64,000 bases of DNA from Anisakis pegreffii (Eukaryota > Nematoda > Chromadorea > Rhabditida > Anisakidae): the NCBI GenBank assembly GCA_035041965.1, contig JAPYMA010001215.1, forward strand, positions 112,289-176,288, read 5' to 3'. The translations under genes and the position numbers were made by a program. The notes beneath the pieces are model-generated. The model searched no databases, was not told the DNA's origin, and was given only the letters and a program-made list of their open reading frames with translations. The stretch's first letter is position 1. Each line of letters begins with the position of its first letter. This document shows positions 1 through 12,620 of the stretch, piece by piece.

Positions 1-690
1 CTATAACTGAAAAGCTCACCAGAAAATTCCGCCTTTGCGAGGAGATATAGGTATTTTTCTGATGCTATAGGGGTTGGCACATTCAAACCCACCATATTCT
101 ATGCTTTGACCAGTGACATATCAATTTCTTCACACCAGTCGATCATGCAGAATCTCTGCATTAAGAAAAATATGTATTTTGTCGGGCGATTTCGCTTAAT
201 TGAGGAGGTATAGCTATTTTATTAAAGCTATCTCAACTAGCGCTGAGGTGCTCTTGATCAATTGCATTCATTATTATAATACTACTGGCATTACGTTCTT
301 CAAGGTGCCGGTACATTCAGGTTTAACCGGTAACATTTGAACTTCTTTGGAACTTCCGATTACTCACAATCTCTACTTTCAGAGTATCGTACATATTACC
401 GAGCAATTATTATTAGATGAGGAAATATAGCTAATTTCTCTATGATATACGAGTTGCCATTTTCAAGTATACCGTCCTAAGGTTTGTCCAGTAAGGTATG
501 ACTTTGTGTACACCATTCTTTCCATCGAAACTCCTATATTCAGAAAAACATATATTTTATTGAGCAATTCGGCTTTCTTGAACAGATGTGGCTGTTTTCA
601 TATAATCTTCTTTGCCTTGGCCAGCTTCTGTTTATTTAATTCAAAATATTTTGAAAGAACATTAAAGGATGAAGGGCTAGCACATTAGAA
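1..690. repeat. Degenerate tandem repeat block
   Basis: Similar blocks recur near 37, 200, 416 and 578. Each has a 'gaggagatatag'-like core preceded by a 'tattttgtcgggcgattt' / 'tattttattgagcaatt' block. The longer arms also align by eye: the 'ttggcacattcaaaccc..cacaccagtcgatc' segment near 74-147 resembles the 'ttgccattttcaagta..cacaccattctttcc' segment near 455-525. Spacing alternates at about 163 and 216 bp, so these look like diverged units of a satellite or of a transposon-internal repeat. The block reaches the left edge of the window, so its full extent is unknown. ORFs across it are not credible. Confidence 0.5.
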
Positions 691-759
691 AACTGATAAA
701 GTTGATATTGATTATGAATCTGTTAGGATTCATAATCAATATCAACTTTATCAGTTTTC
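688..759. repeat. Perfect 33-bp inverted repeat with 6-nt loop
   Basis: Arms 688-720 and 727-759 are exact reverse complements separated by tgttag. The flanks also show a shorter inverted match: 'caaggtgccggta' near 302-314 against 'taccggcaccttg' near 764-776. A perfect stem of this length in AT-rich DNA is unlikely by chance. It could be the terminal part of a foldback element or a source of hairpin RNA. Confidence 0.8.
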
Positions 760-1001
760 GAATACCGGCACCTTGAAGAGATATAATTCCATTTTGTTCC
801 TCTACTTGCAGATTTTTGAATCAAACTTCTTTCTGCTGCGCGGAACTCTTATTTGCCTATGTTTTTTATGGTGCTATGTTGCTGTTAGCACTGGATACTG
901 CTTTACCATTGCTGCCTATGATGATTCACGTTACTATTGTAATACCAAAAATTATTCTGCATTTAATATCAGTATATCATTGCTTTCCACTTAACCGGTA
1001 G

Positions 1002-2198
1002 TATTCATTAACAATCGTGTCTTGTAATTCTACGATTTTGTTGTGTTGTTGCACAGGGTCTGTTTGAAAGGAAATAGAATGTCGATTTAAAAAGAGTTGT
1101 GTTGCTTTCGGTGGATTTCAATTATTTCTTTGCAAAGGATAAGAACATGTTTTTGTTGACACATATTTATTAATCATGAACTGCTTTATGACTCAAGAAG
1201 GCAGAGGGATATTGATTTTTACAATACATTCAAACACAATACAATTCATCATCATTTTTGTTACTACTAGCGATAAATCAGATTTGCAAATTTTGGATGG
1301 CGTGCAAATGGAACGAACACATAATACATAAAAGAATTTGCACAAATAAATAATTAAATAGTTTCACATCAGCGCGATTACGGTTTACAGCTAGAACGAA
1401 ATACACAGTGAAATGACATTCTATCGATGCTCGTGAGGAGAATCGACTCACAACAATGACAAGAAAATGATCTGAGTAAGTAAATACATTTCACTTCGGC
1501 ACGAGTAGAGATGAATAAATTCACATCAGTGCAAGTAAGGTTTAAAATTGGAATTATAGATGAGATTTCTCTGAGAGGGAAATCAACAGTAAAATGAAGA
1601 AATGAATTCTATCAATCATAGAGTTTCCACATTTTCCTTGATTCTGCCTCGCTAATGATAGTAAAATTTCATCCATTACCAATTCGTTCAAATTTCAAAC
1701 TCTACTTGTGAACATGAAAATATACGATTAAGATTGTAATATATTTACAGAAGAGAGACAGACAGCTGATCAAAACATGTCAATATGAAATATTTTGTTC
1801 ATGAGTTGCAGCGCAGTTATTCGAAAGCTTCCTCGAGATCATTACAGCAAAGAATATAAAGGTGAGTGCCATTGCATCATTTCCATTTTTCGTTAATGAT
1901 GATTTAGACCGTTAATGCTGAAAGTAGTTCATTTCAACGGTATCATTTATTCTCTTTAATAAGAAAATAAACAAATTTTTCTATCGACTCAACTATGCCA
2001 ATTGTTGACAGCCTAAACAGCAACTGCGACTACAATTTGACTTCCTTCTTTCGAGGATGACACAACAGAACTGACTGCTGATTGTGAGCATACAGCATGC
2101 TCCATAAACAATTCGAATACTAACCACCTGCCAATATTAATTTCATTCTGGTAGTGCACTCGCAAAGTTCAATAAGAAGGAATCCATCAAAAACTCAC
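1002..2198. other. Gene-poor stretch
   Basis: I see no supported gene here. A possible plus-strand exon at 1751-1860 has an acceptor-like 'tttacag' before it and a strong donor 'gtgagtg' after it. All three frames carry stops or only a 24-codon ORF, so if transcribed it is non-coding. A minus-strand AATAAA lies at 1946-1951 and may serve the gene that ends at 2199. Confidence 0.4.
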
Positions 2199-4927
2199 CT
2201 AATCAGCGTAAACTTCTGCAAGCACTTTACGAGTCCTTCTATTCCTTTGCGGACTTTTCGGCGGCAGGAACGATACCTGGTGTCCGGCTGAACGAGTCTT
2301 CATCCTCGTTATCCGACTACTCGATTCATCTTCTTCATTGACCGTCGAGAGCTTCTTTTCTGAGCGTGTACTTCCTTCGTCGGCCATTTTCCTTGATCTC
2401 GTTCCACGCTTTGGCGCATAACTGTTCATCGCGAGTAATTGCTCGGCGTTTCCTTCATCATTCTCATTCAATTCGTTCCCTCCAGCCCTTCAAAACAACA
2501 CACTGCACCGTTGTTTCCAGTAACCAATTAGAACTATACACAATCAAGTAAAAGAAAGATCAAACCGATACTATCCAACTGATACAACTGCTACGTACAT
2601 TTCTTGGGAACTCCCTTGAAAGTCTTTCTTGGTTTCAAAACTTTGGAAATTTAAATAGTGTTGCAATCTTTCGATTATGAGATCCAAAGGGAAAACTGTT
2701 CTGAATATGTCTGACAGTGGAAACATACTCAGACTTGATCCGACGCAGTGAATTTTGAAGTCTCATGATCGTTTTTAATGACAATTTGCACAGTTGCGCA
2801 TCTAGCTCCTCGTCGTCAACTCCGACGTTTATCATTTCGCAGACCTAAATTAAGATCTCATAAATAGATATACAACATGATATGTCATAGTCAGTGAACC
2901 GTAAGCTAAACCAAACTGAGAATAAATGTCGTACTGAAGACGGAACAGCTCATTCCATCTTTAAATAATCGATCACCAAGTACTTCAGGTAATCACTCAA
3001 TTTGAACTTCAATTGAATTCTGGGAAGGAAACAATCTCCAGGCAACGAAAGACTACAGAGAATAAAATCCCATAACAAGTCAATATTGATCTTGCAAAAG
3101 TTATTCTCGTGAACATGAAAAACTGCATGATTTCGTGTCATCAAAAAAGATTACCGAGTCGACCTGAGGTTTTTCGACACTCGCTACAGATGGACTTCTG
3201 AATGCAATCTTGTCGTTGAAACGAACTGACTTCTGCAACATTAGAAAATAACAGATCAAAATGAATGCATTAAAATTGACCATAAATCAATCTGTCGAGA
3301 AGAAGCTCGAAATGTACTCACAGGAGTTTTTTTACAAGAAGATCTGAGAGTGGAATTCGATGGTGTGCACGAAGAGGATGCACCAATTGGAGTAGACAAT
3401 GGTTGGGGTTCAGATGAATCGAAAATGCTTGTCGATATTCTTGGAGACAGGAATGTGGCAGCTGTAGTGTGACTTTTAACAGTTATATCCATAGGATTGA
3501 TTCCATTCGGGAACAGAGAAAGACGTTCACGCTGACGCTGCAAGCAATCAATTTTCTATTACTCTATTATTATTATTACTAAGGTTAATTACTATCATTA
3601 CCTCTACTACCAACAATTTTTGATATTAAAAAATGATAAAAGTGGACGAACCGCATATGAAGGCCTGCCAATAATATGTGCAATTGGTTTGTGATTGATG
3701 ATATCGAATAGAGATTTTGCATCTTTCTCGAAAGGTATACCCACAGAATCAACTTTACCGGCCGCACTTGAGTTCTTCTTTGAAGTGCTTTGTGAGGGTC
3801 GAAGAGCCTGTAAGGAACGCTGAAATGTTGAAAATTAATGAAACTCCAACATATTCACCTAGCTTAGTCGATCATTTGCGAAAATCTAATACATTTTGAT
3901 TCAAACCATAACTTGATTGAACAATTTTACAAGCACTCTGAATCATTATCACAATCCTAAAATTCTCAGAGGATACGTTAAGGAATTAACAACACCTTAA
4001 TTGCATGATGATGCAACGGAATTGTTGATGCAAACAAACTTTGCACATTTCTTGTGGACTGAACTGTAGCGAAATGTGATAATACTTCTTTATGAATCAA
4101 GAATTCCACTTACAGCTGTTGGTGGAGGCCTCCATGCGGCAAAAGATTTTTTGACCTGCTTGATTTCCTTTCCATCCGCATTTTGAGTGCAGTTCCTTGA
4201 ATCTGATACGCCTGAATTTGTCGAGATTGTTTTCGGTTGCGTTGTTGGAACGGGAATTGAAGAAAACGTTGCTTTACAACCATCAACCAAACCCATCAGC
4301 TGCTCCTTACTGTACGAGTGAACAGGAACTCCATTGAATTTACTAAAAAATATCCGTTTTGTGTTCACAGATGAAATCAGCGAATTGATTCATACATTGA
4401 ATCCCAGAATCTACAATGTATTCACGCTGCCACAAACGAACAGGTGAATGACCAGGCCTTACATTGGAACATTTTACCACATTTCAATGGTAACTGAAAG
4501 AGTGCCGATTAACTCCCGTTCCGAAATTCAGCGAGTTTAAGTGACCTCATCCACAACTCAAGCTAATGGAAACTTCAGTTCACGTTCACTCAAAAGTGTC
4601 ACAAATGACTAACGTAAACTTGCGACCCGCTTCGAGCATTCTTCGTCTTTTCTCAATTGCTGTCAATTTGTTGTTCGTCTCCTTCACTATACCACCGGCC
4701 AGTTTCTTCTTTTTACTGCAATAAGTCAGTATTAAATGAAACAAGCTGATGGAAGAAAATAATTCTCTACTCACAAATTCGCTGAATCTCATAAAAACAA
4801 CAATAAACGTTCGTGCGGTGACGATTGACACTAACAAAAGTGAAAAAATTGATAAGAGTTTTCAGATTCATACTGGAAAGTGAGTGAGCAGTTCAAACCT
4901 TGGTTGAGTCCTTTGTGTCGGAGCCAT
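2199..4927 (-). CDS. Unrecognised basic protein with PP1-docking-like motif
   Basis: I do not recognise this family. The model has eight phase-consistent exons: 4899-4927, 4614-4715, 4114-4342, 3652-3819, 3322-3537, 3155-3232, 2642-2844 and 2199-2487, giving about 437 aa. It starts M-A-P-T-Q-R, then a Lys-rich run and an E-K-R-R-R-M helix near the N-terminus. The middle is Ser/Thr/Pro-rich and low in complexity. Exon 6 begins K-S-V-R-F-N-D, which fits the RVxF consensus for protein phosphatase 1 docking. The C-terminal exon is rich in Arg/Lys. If the weak donor at 2641 is not used, the protein stops at 2635 (343 aa). The ATG follows a TTTTTATAG acceptor (exon starting near 4951), probably a spliced-leader site. 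The composition suggests a nuclear or scaffold protein; that is inference. Confidence 0.55.
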
Positions 4928-4950
4928 CGCAATAAAACTGTTTCCTTATT

Positions 4951-4960
4951 GCTATAAAAA
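4951..4960 (-). promoter_or_regulatory. Probable trans-splice acceptor
   Basis: On the minus strand TTTTTATAG precedes the ATG at 4927 by about 24 nt and no upstream coding exon fits. In nematodes this arrangement usually marks spliced-leader addition. The site lies about 0.55 kb after the polyadenylation signal of the upstream ABCD4-like gene. Confidence 0.45.
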
Positions 4961-5510
4961 ATATCCAAATGAAATTCCTGGAAATATGAAAACCTTTCAA
5001 TGATAACCTTTCAATTCATCATACCCGGAATTGCCAAGTGATTCAAAGCGTTTTGAGCATTTGAATTTTCCCGCTCGAGTTGTCCGTGTGAGATGTGACG
5101 AATCAACGGAAATAAATGAGAGGAAGTGCGTTAGAACACTTATGCTCTCACCGTTCTTTCAATCACTCACACTACTACGATGGATGAAACGAACAGTACC
5201 AAACGGAAACGTTAACTGCTATCGCGGGATCCTTTGAAAGTAACTGGACACCTCCAAATTCTGAGAAATGAAAAATGAACCGTCAGGCAACGCTGCATTC
5301 TAGCGAATGAATGCGCAGCGATAAAATAATTCCAATTCATATGCTCCTTTTTTATTCCCGTTTTACAAAATACAATTCATATGAACATGCAGCTATGAGA
5401 CATTCAGATGAATGTCACATATCAGTTTGTTGCGGGGAATTTCGTAGATCACGATCTCGAATCGAAACTCAAAAGCGGAACGCCAAGCCAAAGCAAACTT
5501 CGTGCTAATA

Positions 5511-5516
5511 TTTATT
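5511..5516 (-). terminator. Polyadenylation signal AATAAA
   Basis: TTTATT on the plus strand reads AATAAA on the minus strand, 78 bp after the stop of the ABCD4-like gene at 5594. Spacing and orientation fit 3'-end formation. Confidence 0.55.
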
Positions 5517-5593
5517 CATTTTAAAGAACAATCAAACAATTATTTCGAATGTCACTATTATTGCAGTTGTTAACATCTAGGTAATGATACAAA

Positions 5594-8500
5594 TCAAATT
5601 TCAAGATTTTTCTCAATATCACGCAACCACCATCCACCATCACCGGTCAAATGCAGCTCTACATGATGGAACTGTCGCAGTGATTGTCGATGCCCTACCG
5701 ACACCATGCTTATACCTCTCTGCAAACAGAATAATGATTACAGCAATTACGCGATCGGAGTGTTTCTGATCAGCCATCAGATTTTATTTCATCAAACAGT
5801 GAATTATTATGAGATTAAGTCTGACAGTAACGGATTTCTAAAAGCTTCAAATAAATTTATAAATTTTCGTTGGAAGCCTTAATCTTAATTCCACTGATGA
5901 GCGCGGATCAAGACATTACAATATTTTGACAGAGCCGAATGATGAAATGCTTTCGAGCCACGATATGTAAATTTTGAATTAACATTGAAAATCAAAATTT
6001 GCGTTTGTCTGTCCTGTTCTTTCGCAGTTTACGGAGTCTTGTCAGTAATTGCAGCACCTCGGCTGTCAGAAAATCTGGAAGTCTTATAGTTAGACTGATT
6101 ATTTGATAACCTCATGAATAATTTTGTAAAGATTCATCTCCATGTCGTAGCCAAGTGCACTGGTGGACTCATCGAGGAAAACAATTTTGGGACAATGATA
6201 CAAAACTCGTCCAATGCATAATCGTTGCAGTTCACCCCTTGAGAACGTTTCTTGCCTGTAATTGGAGAACATTGGGGAAATTCAAATCGAAGAAAAATAC
6301 CCAAGTCAAAAAAGCACTCATTACAAACAACAACAGTGCACTGTTTTACCAGTCTGCATCAAACGGTTCATCCAAACCCGAACAACGCTTCAGTGCATGC
6401 GTCATACCGATATCCTCCAATATATTCCTCAATTTCGGAATTTCTGGAATATGAATACTTTTTTCGATGAACTATTTTTAAATTTTTGTGAGTAAAATTA
6501 TAATGTCGTCATCAAAGTCTCAAATGTTCAATTTCAAATATGAGTCGATGAAATGCGTTTATGTATTTGTTTGAAATGAAACACAATTTGGACGTCGTTG
6601 ATTGCATTCACTGCATTCATTCAAATTTTGCATTCATTCCTTATGATAGAAAAGCTGGCATTATTTGATTCGAACGATGATCTGAAGTGTACAGCACCTT
6701 TCTCATCAGCTTTAGCTTTTGATGGATAAACGATCTGCTGTCGTAGTGTTGTCGATCCACTGGGAAAGTATGGATTCTGCGGTATGAAGAGCATGTTCGA
6801 AGGCACGAATTCCGAATAACGTTCAATCGAGCCTAAACACGAGGAAATTCCAAAATTCACAAATACTCAGTTAATGATATTTATTGGTCATGCAAAAAAT
6901 TCACTGCTGGAATGAAGCAAACTGCAAACGAACTTATGTATCCATCCATCATTACAACGCATCCAGAACAGCAGTGACGAACGAATTGTCTATAAACTTA
7001 TGCCTGCTAGTAATTTAATACTGATAGCCTTACCTAAAAAACACGGCCATAGATCAGCCAAAACCCTCAGAATTGATGTCTTCCCAGTACTGCTGTCACC
7101 CGTGATCAATATGTTGTGATCCAGTGATATATGCATTGTTAATTCTGCAATTTTGCAACACAAATCTGATTATTCATTTAAGTGAATACATGAAGTGCAT
7201 GGAATAGAATCAAAAAATGTATTTGGTTCTCTGTCGTTCCAAAGTTTGTGTTCAGCAGAATAGCAATCACAACTAATCATATTGTCAACTGAATTGAAAA
7301 CGATGAGAATTTTTTTAAAACCACAAGATCAAGTCGTTTTGGAGGAGGAGGATATTATGGGGGATGAGGAAAAAAACCTCGGTTTCCTCCAACTCTAGTG
7401 TGAATCGATAAACTTGAATAATAGCTGACCGTTAACAAGAATCGAATCCGAAGTGCCCTGTTTTGAAATGCACACAGACAAAAGATCCATAACCATTTTA
7501 TCGTCTGGACGAAGTTCATTGCTTGAACTGAAAAAAGTTTTTCTTAGCATTCAATTGAATTCATAGTGGCCTGGAGGCACGAAATAATTGATTGAATAAT
7601 CTGCTAGATGAGCAACGATGTTCTGCAACTACAAATGCAGTTGCTGAATTTCATTCGTTTTCATTCATCTTAAAGTGATATTCACATGCAAATTTGAACT
7701 CATTCTAGTAATTGCTGTGCAAATTTTTTCTAACAAAACAAAATTTTATCGACAATATTTCTGAATTTTTACTCGTCGTTTTTAAGCAGGCTCTCTTTCT
7801 CGGCGTCCGATAAGCAATTTAATTCGCTTACGTTATCATCGTTGCTGTGTCTTTTCTGAAATGTACACTTTAAATAAGCATTCTCTTGTTGGACAATAAA
7901 CTTTCGATCATTGATAATAAGAATCTTTTGATAGGCACAGATTTTCGTTGCAGAAAAGTACTCCTTGCAGATTTTCGTTACACAATTTTCAGTTCTTCAT
8001 CACAAGTACTGGTCAATGAAATGAGCAAATGAGACGATGAGAATAACTAGATATTGCTTATTGTCAATAAACCGTAGGCTTAGTGTGAGAAAATTTGCAT
8101 TGGTTTTGCATGTGATAACCTGCATCTTCACTTGGGTATTTGCATGTGCATTTATAACCTTCACTTGGACAGAGTCGATCATTAGAGACAAACCCTATTC
8201 TCGACTATGTTCTTACAAGCGAATCAATCGCTTATTGAATGGTAGGTTTTGCTAGCGTATTCACAGCATTAAAGCTATTCCGTAGCAGTGCTGCGTTGTT
8301 GATTGTATAGTTGTCTGGCTCCAACCCGCTCACTTTTTGCTCAATACAAACGTTGGACTCAAGCAACTAGCACTACTAATCACTCCAATGATGATACACC
8401 CAGCTCACTGATAAAAACTGAAGCACAACTTTTGTTCTTTGTCTGAGGAGTCTTTAAAATTTTGGATTAACGCTATTTTATTGCGGTGAATTCAACGATG

Positions 8501-11500
8501 CGTAATATTTACTTGCTCTGTTATGAAACCATTTCGGGATTGTGAAGATTTTTCATTTTCATCCACAATAACATGTATCAAAGAATCCTCATCCTTTTTC
8601 TGATTATTTCTCGACGAAGATTCATTCAAACGTTTCAATTCTTCGTATAATCCAATTACACTATAAACATAAAATTATCACGAAATATATACTGATTCAC
8701 CATTCCAGATTCGTTGACGAAGAAGATGAGAGCCAAGGAATTTTTAATCACAATGACTGCATGTCAAAGCGTACGCATTGGAACATGGAGTTTGCAAATA
8801 AATTCGTTGAAAATATTGATTGAATCAAATAATTTTTCAGAGTTGCATAGAACTAACCGATGCGTGACCCCGGCCACATCTCCAAAATTTTCAGCTAATG
8901 CAACAAGTCGTGTAAAGCTGTAGATTAGGTACAAGTAGAAGAAAACATTCTGGAACAACGATCATATTATAACGAACATAGGTAGAAACTGATCGAGTTG
9001 CATGAAATATCTCTATTGCCCCAAACAATACTCCCTTAGACCAGGTTAACGACTCTACGTTGGTTTTGTGCTTTTGGTGGACTTGAATATCTCACGGTGT
9101 GATTATTTTCATAGGTCAACAAGGCTAAAATTCCATTGCTCAATTGTTCTTCGATAAGAAGACTCAATTCAAATGCAGCGAATTCAGCTGGATATTACGC
9201 ATTCATCAAAAAGACAATAAAGTAAGCATTTTCGCCTTTTTTCTTGATACCACAAATTCGGAGCTGAATTTTATGCTTAAATTGAGATTGAAATGTATAA
9301 ATATTGAACATTTATCATGCTAATTTAACATTACTCATCAATAGATGAGAAAATTTTTTTCCTAAAAGAATGCTTCTCACCTTACTTATGATACCGGATA
9401 GTTCGGTGGCTGAGAGATGATCGAAATCATGAGTCAGAAAGATTGGAATAGCAATCAACAGATAACTCAGTGTTCCACCAAAATAATCAAATATACTCGT
9501 TGCCACTGAAATATATTCATGAACTTCTCCAATTGCAACATTGCCCACGCTTGCTTTCAGTTTGTAAAAACACATTCCGATAGAAGTTTCATTCACAAAA
9601 TCAGTCAGAAATAACGTCTAATATCTCATTCTTCGTAATTCTCATCTCTATCTCATAATCATTCATAAAAACAAAAATTAAAGTTGCGTTTCTGCAACAC
9701 AACGATTCAGTCTGGCCAAGCTGAAGGGTCTCTTTTGACGTTCATCATTCCGCATTCATGATTTGATATTGTTTGAATCAATGTTTACATCACATCCTTA
9801 ATATTATATTAATTTCATCAAATTCTAATCTCTGCATAATCTCGGAAAATGATATTGTTTCCATGTCAACGCTTACAAAGCATGCATGCTGAAAATTTCG
9901 GAAAAAGTTACACACACGATAGGAATGTACGCCAAGCGATCAGTTTCTTTTGGACACCAATGAGAATGTCAAGTTTTTGATCTGTAATCTCATTTTCAGT
10001 GTTGTCTGCACGATAGAAAGCGATCGATTCTATGTTCGCTCGCACTTCACAATGTTTTGCCCTACAAATGATAACCAATAATACATCTGCAATTATAAGT
10101 CTTGAAACTTTCAACCGAACAACTTCATTAACTACTTGTTTGAGCATCCAAAAAAAATGCATTCACTGATGAATCTAATAAAAAATTCCGCCAGTGAAGA
10201 CAGCAATGATTTTCACCAAATGGCACTCAAACGAATAAGATTAACGCCGATATTCAGTAGAAGACGCTATAAAGACACTATCCATGTGCCAGGATTTCTT
10301 GCAAAAAATTGTGAAAACATTACGATCGAATGAAATCTACCTTAAATCACCCTCTCTCTGTTCTTGCTCATTAACGAGACCGACGATTGGTGAAAGGATT
10401 AATTTGTTGACAATTGTTGACGAAGCAAAATAACCGTATATCGTTAGAGGACCTATCCAACCTGAACTATAATTAGATTTTTAGCGAGAACGTTCGCGAT
10501 ATGTTCATTACCATAGGTTTTAGCAATTTTAATGTAACCATCCAAAATTCAAAAAAAAACTGTCCAAACATTTCATTTCATTTCTTTAGGAGATGACACT
10601 TGACATACAGAATTTTAATGTTCACTCATTCTTCTGTTATTGACTCATAATCAGCATAAAACTGTTCGGATGTCGTCGAGAAAGGCAAAAAGTTGCATAA
10701 AAAAAAGAACTGTCAAAATCGGATTCATATTGAACTTAAGTAAAACCGACCACGGTAGATACCTGTCATAAGTAAGGTATGTATAATAGCCAACAATGAA
10801 AGGTGCCATGATAATAGGCGTAAAAAGCTCTTGAATGAGGATTCGAGTTAATTTCTCAGTATCTTGTGTCATTCGTTGATCACTGAATCAAATTTAAATT
10901 ATTCCTCAAACAAATTCATTTGAGAAGGTTGATTCATTCTGATGAAGCAGATATATTTTGATAATTCTACGGTGGAATTCACTTGATTTATGCGGATAAA
11001 TCGTCAAAAACACATGAAAAGTTCCAAACGTAATATTTTTATTTATTTATTTTCATTTGTATTTTTTCATTTTCATTGCTTATTCTCACTTCCACTAGGA
11101 ATCTGTACTATACATCTTCTGCAGGATCGTTCTGCAAGAAGAAATACGACCAATTTGAAGTGTGTTTCTCTCTTCTCTTCCAGGGACAAATTCAGCACTA
11201 TTGAGAACTGTCAAAATTTTTCTCAAGCAGTAAATGTAACAACATTATCGTCTTGTACTCTTACGAAAGCAAAACGGCTTAAAATCGTTCAAATGGACAA
11301 TCAACCGATTCTGATCTAATATAAACATTATTTGCTATGACTGTGATGAAATGTGACACAATGATAAATGAAACTGAAAATGCTAACGGATTATCGAATT
11401 GCTCAGAGGTCACATTCAACCGGTAGTAAACTTGATTGCTATAATATAATCTATGCAAAGTATTCGCACACAGTTGACGACACTTAAGGTAGAGAAACGA

Positions 11501-12589
11501 TGTTGCATACTTGCATGCGGCTAGAGTCTGCAATAACTCTTTGTTGATCTATACCGCCACGTGACATATTTTGTGATATTTGTTATGTGATTTTACCTAG
11601 TTATAATGGTGTTGCCTAGCTTTAAAAATTCACATTATTCATGGACAATTTTAATGTTCCCACGTAAAAATTTTAATACGATTACATTCACGACTCACAA
11701 TCAGATTTCAATAAAATTTTCTGTAAAAATTGTGGTTTTTTTTTGAGGTTTGCAAGCAGTTGATTTCGGCTAAAATATCATTCTAGATTGGTTGGATAGA
11801 GTTTTGGAATTTGTGATATTGCGGAGCGTATAAATTTGAATATTCAGAAAGATTCGATCACCAGCGCTTTCGATAGGATGATGATGGCAGATTTTGCGAT
11901 GAGAAAGCGAAATGTATCCTTGTCGCGATTACCAAGAGCAACGTAGAACTCACTTGGTAGAATACCAATGAAATAGGTGGTAAATTGGTCTGAATTATGA
12001 AATAAGTAAATGAACTTTAAGGTTGCAGCAAACCGAAAATAAACATAACACTAAGATTATACTTTTCTCTGCTAGAATCCAAGAACAATCGTGAATTCTT
12101 GCCGTTTTTAAAGTGAATCATGAAGCGATACTTATTCGTTGAATGTATTGCAAATTTTGAAGGCAATTTGAGAAGAAACGCTCGGAAATGTGAAAAAGCA
12201 TTATGCGGAGCAGATATGTCACCGAAATGGTGACATAGCTTTGAAGTGGAAAAATGAATGGTGCAATTGAGAGGGATTTCGAAAATATTCATGAATTGAA
12301 GAGGTTCTATAAAAGAACATGCTATCGGAGTTTCGATTCTAGACGGGCTCTGAGAAACATTCGACGGCTTTTACTGATGAAAAGATAGTGGCATTTCGAA
12401 TCTGTGATGAACGAATGAATGAATATTTGAAATGATTCATTTAGTTGACTAACCAAGTGTTGAGACCAGAAAAACGATAAGTGCTAACTGCAAAGTGAAT
12501 GGACATATACTCTGTTTAAGGGGAAACAAAATTTGGAATAGAATCCCAATACGTCGTAGAAGATTTCGATCAAGGGATAACTTTTTCAT
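5594..12589 (-). CDS. ABCD4-like: ABCD4-like ABC half transporter, copy A
   Basis: Sixteen exons join in one open frame of 650 aa: 12454-12589, 11862-11989, 11388-11527, 10763-10882, 10341-10466, 9916-10061, 9381-9505, 8858-8949, 8513-8660, 7773-7855, 7430-7527, 7034-7144, 6698-6832, 6350-6443, 6111-6255 and 5594-5719. Residues 1 to about 370 are the six-helix ABCD transmembrane domain (D-N-P-D-Q-R, I-V-N-K and D-V-A-G-V-T-H-R blocks as in human ABCD4). The nucleotide-binding domain has Walker A G-D-S-S-T-G-K-T (463-470), Q-loop P-Q-N-P (502-505), signature S-R-G-E-L-Q (566-571), Walker B I-V-F-L-D-E (585-590) and H-loop V-G-H-R (617-620), so it looks catalytically intact. The length fits human ABCD4 (606 aa), which works with LMBRD1 in lysosomal cobalamin export. 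Start: first ATG after a likely spliced-leader acceptor. Homology is from memory; localisation and substrate are inferred. Confidence 0.9.
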
Positions 12590-12612
12590 TGCAGCAGTTA
12601 GGTGGTGGTGAG

Positions 12613-12620
12613 CTGCAATG
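12613..12620 (-). promoter_or_regulatory. Probable trans-splice acceptor of ABCD4-like copy A
   Basis: The minus strand reads CATTGCAG and then 24 nt to the ATG at 12589. No in-frame coding exon is seen upstream, so a spliced leader or a non-coding first exon is likely. Confidence 0.45.

Noticed and set aside
2950..3144. Minus-strand ORF as an extra exon of the orphan gene
   Set aside because: Its only in-phase acceptor would be CTTTTGCAAG, and the flanking exons already join in phase 0 without it.
4738..4852. Possible extra exon between the first two exons of the orphan gene
   Set aside because: Including it breaks the frame; skipping it joins exons 1 and 2 in phase.
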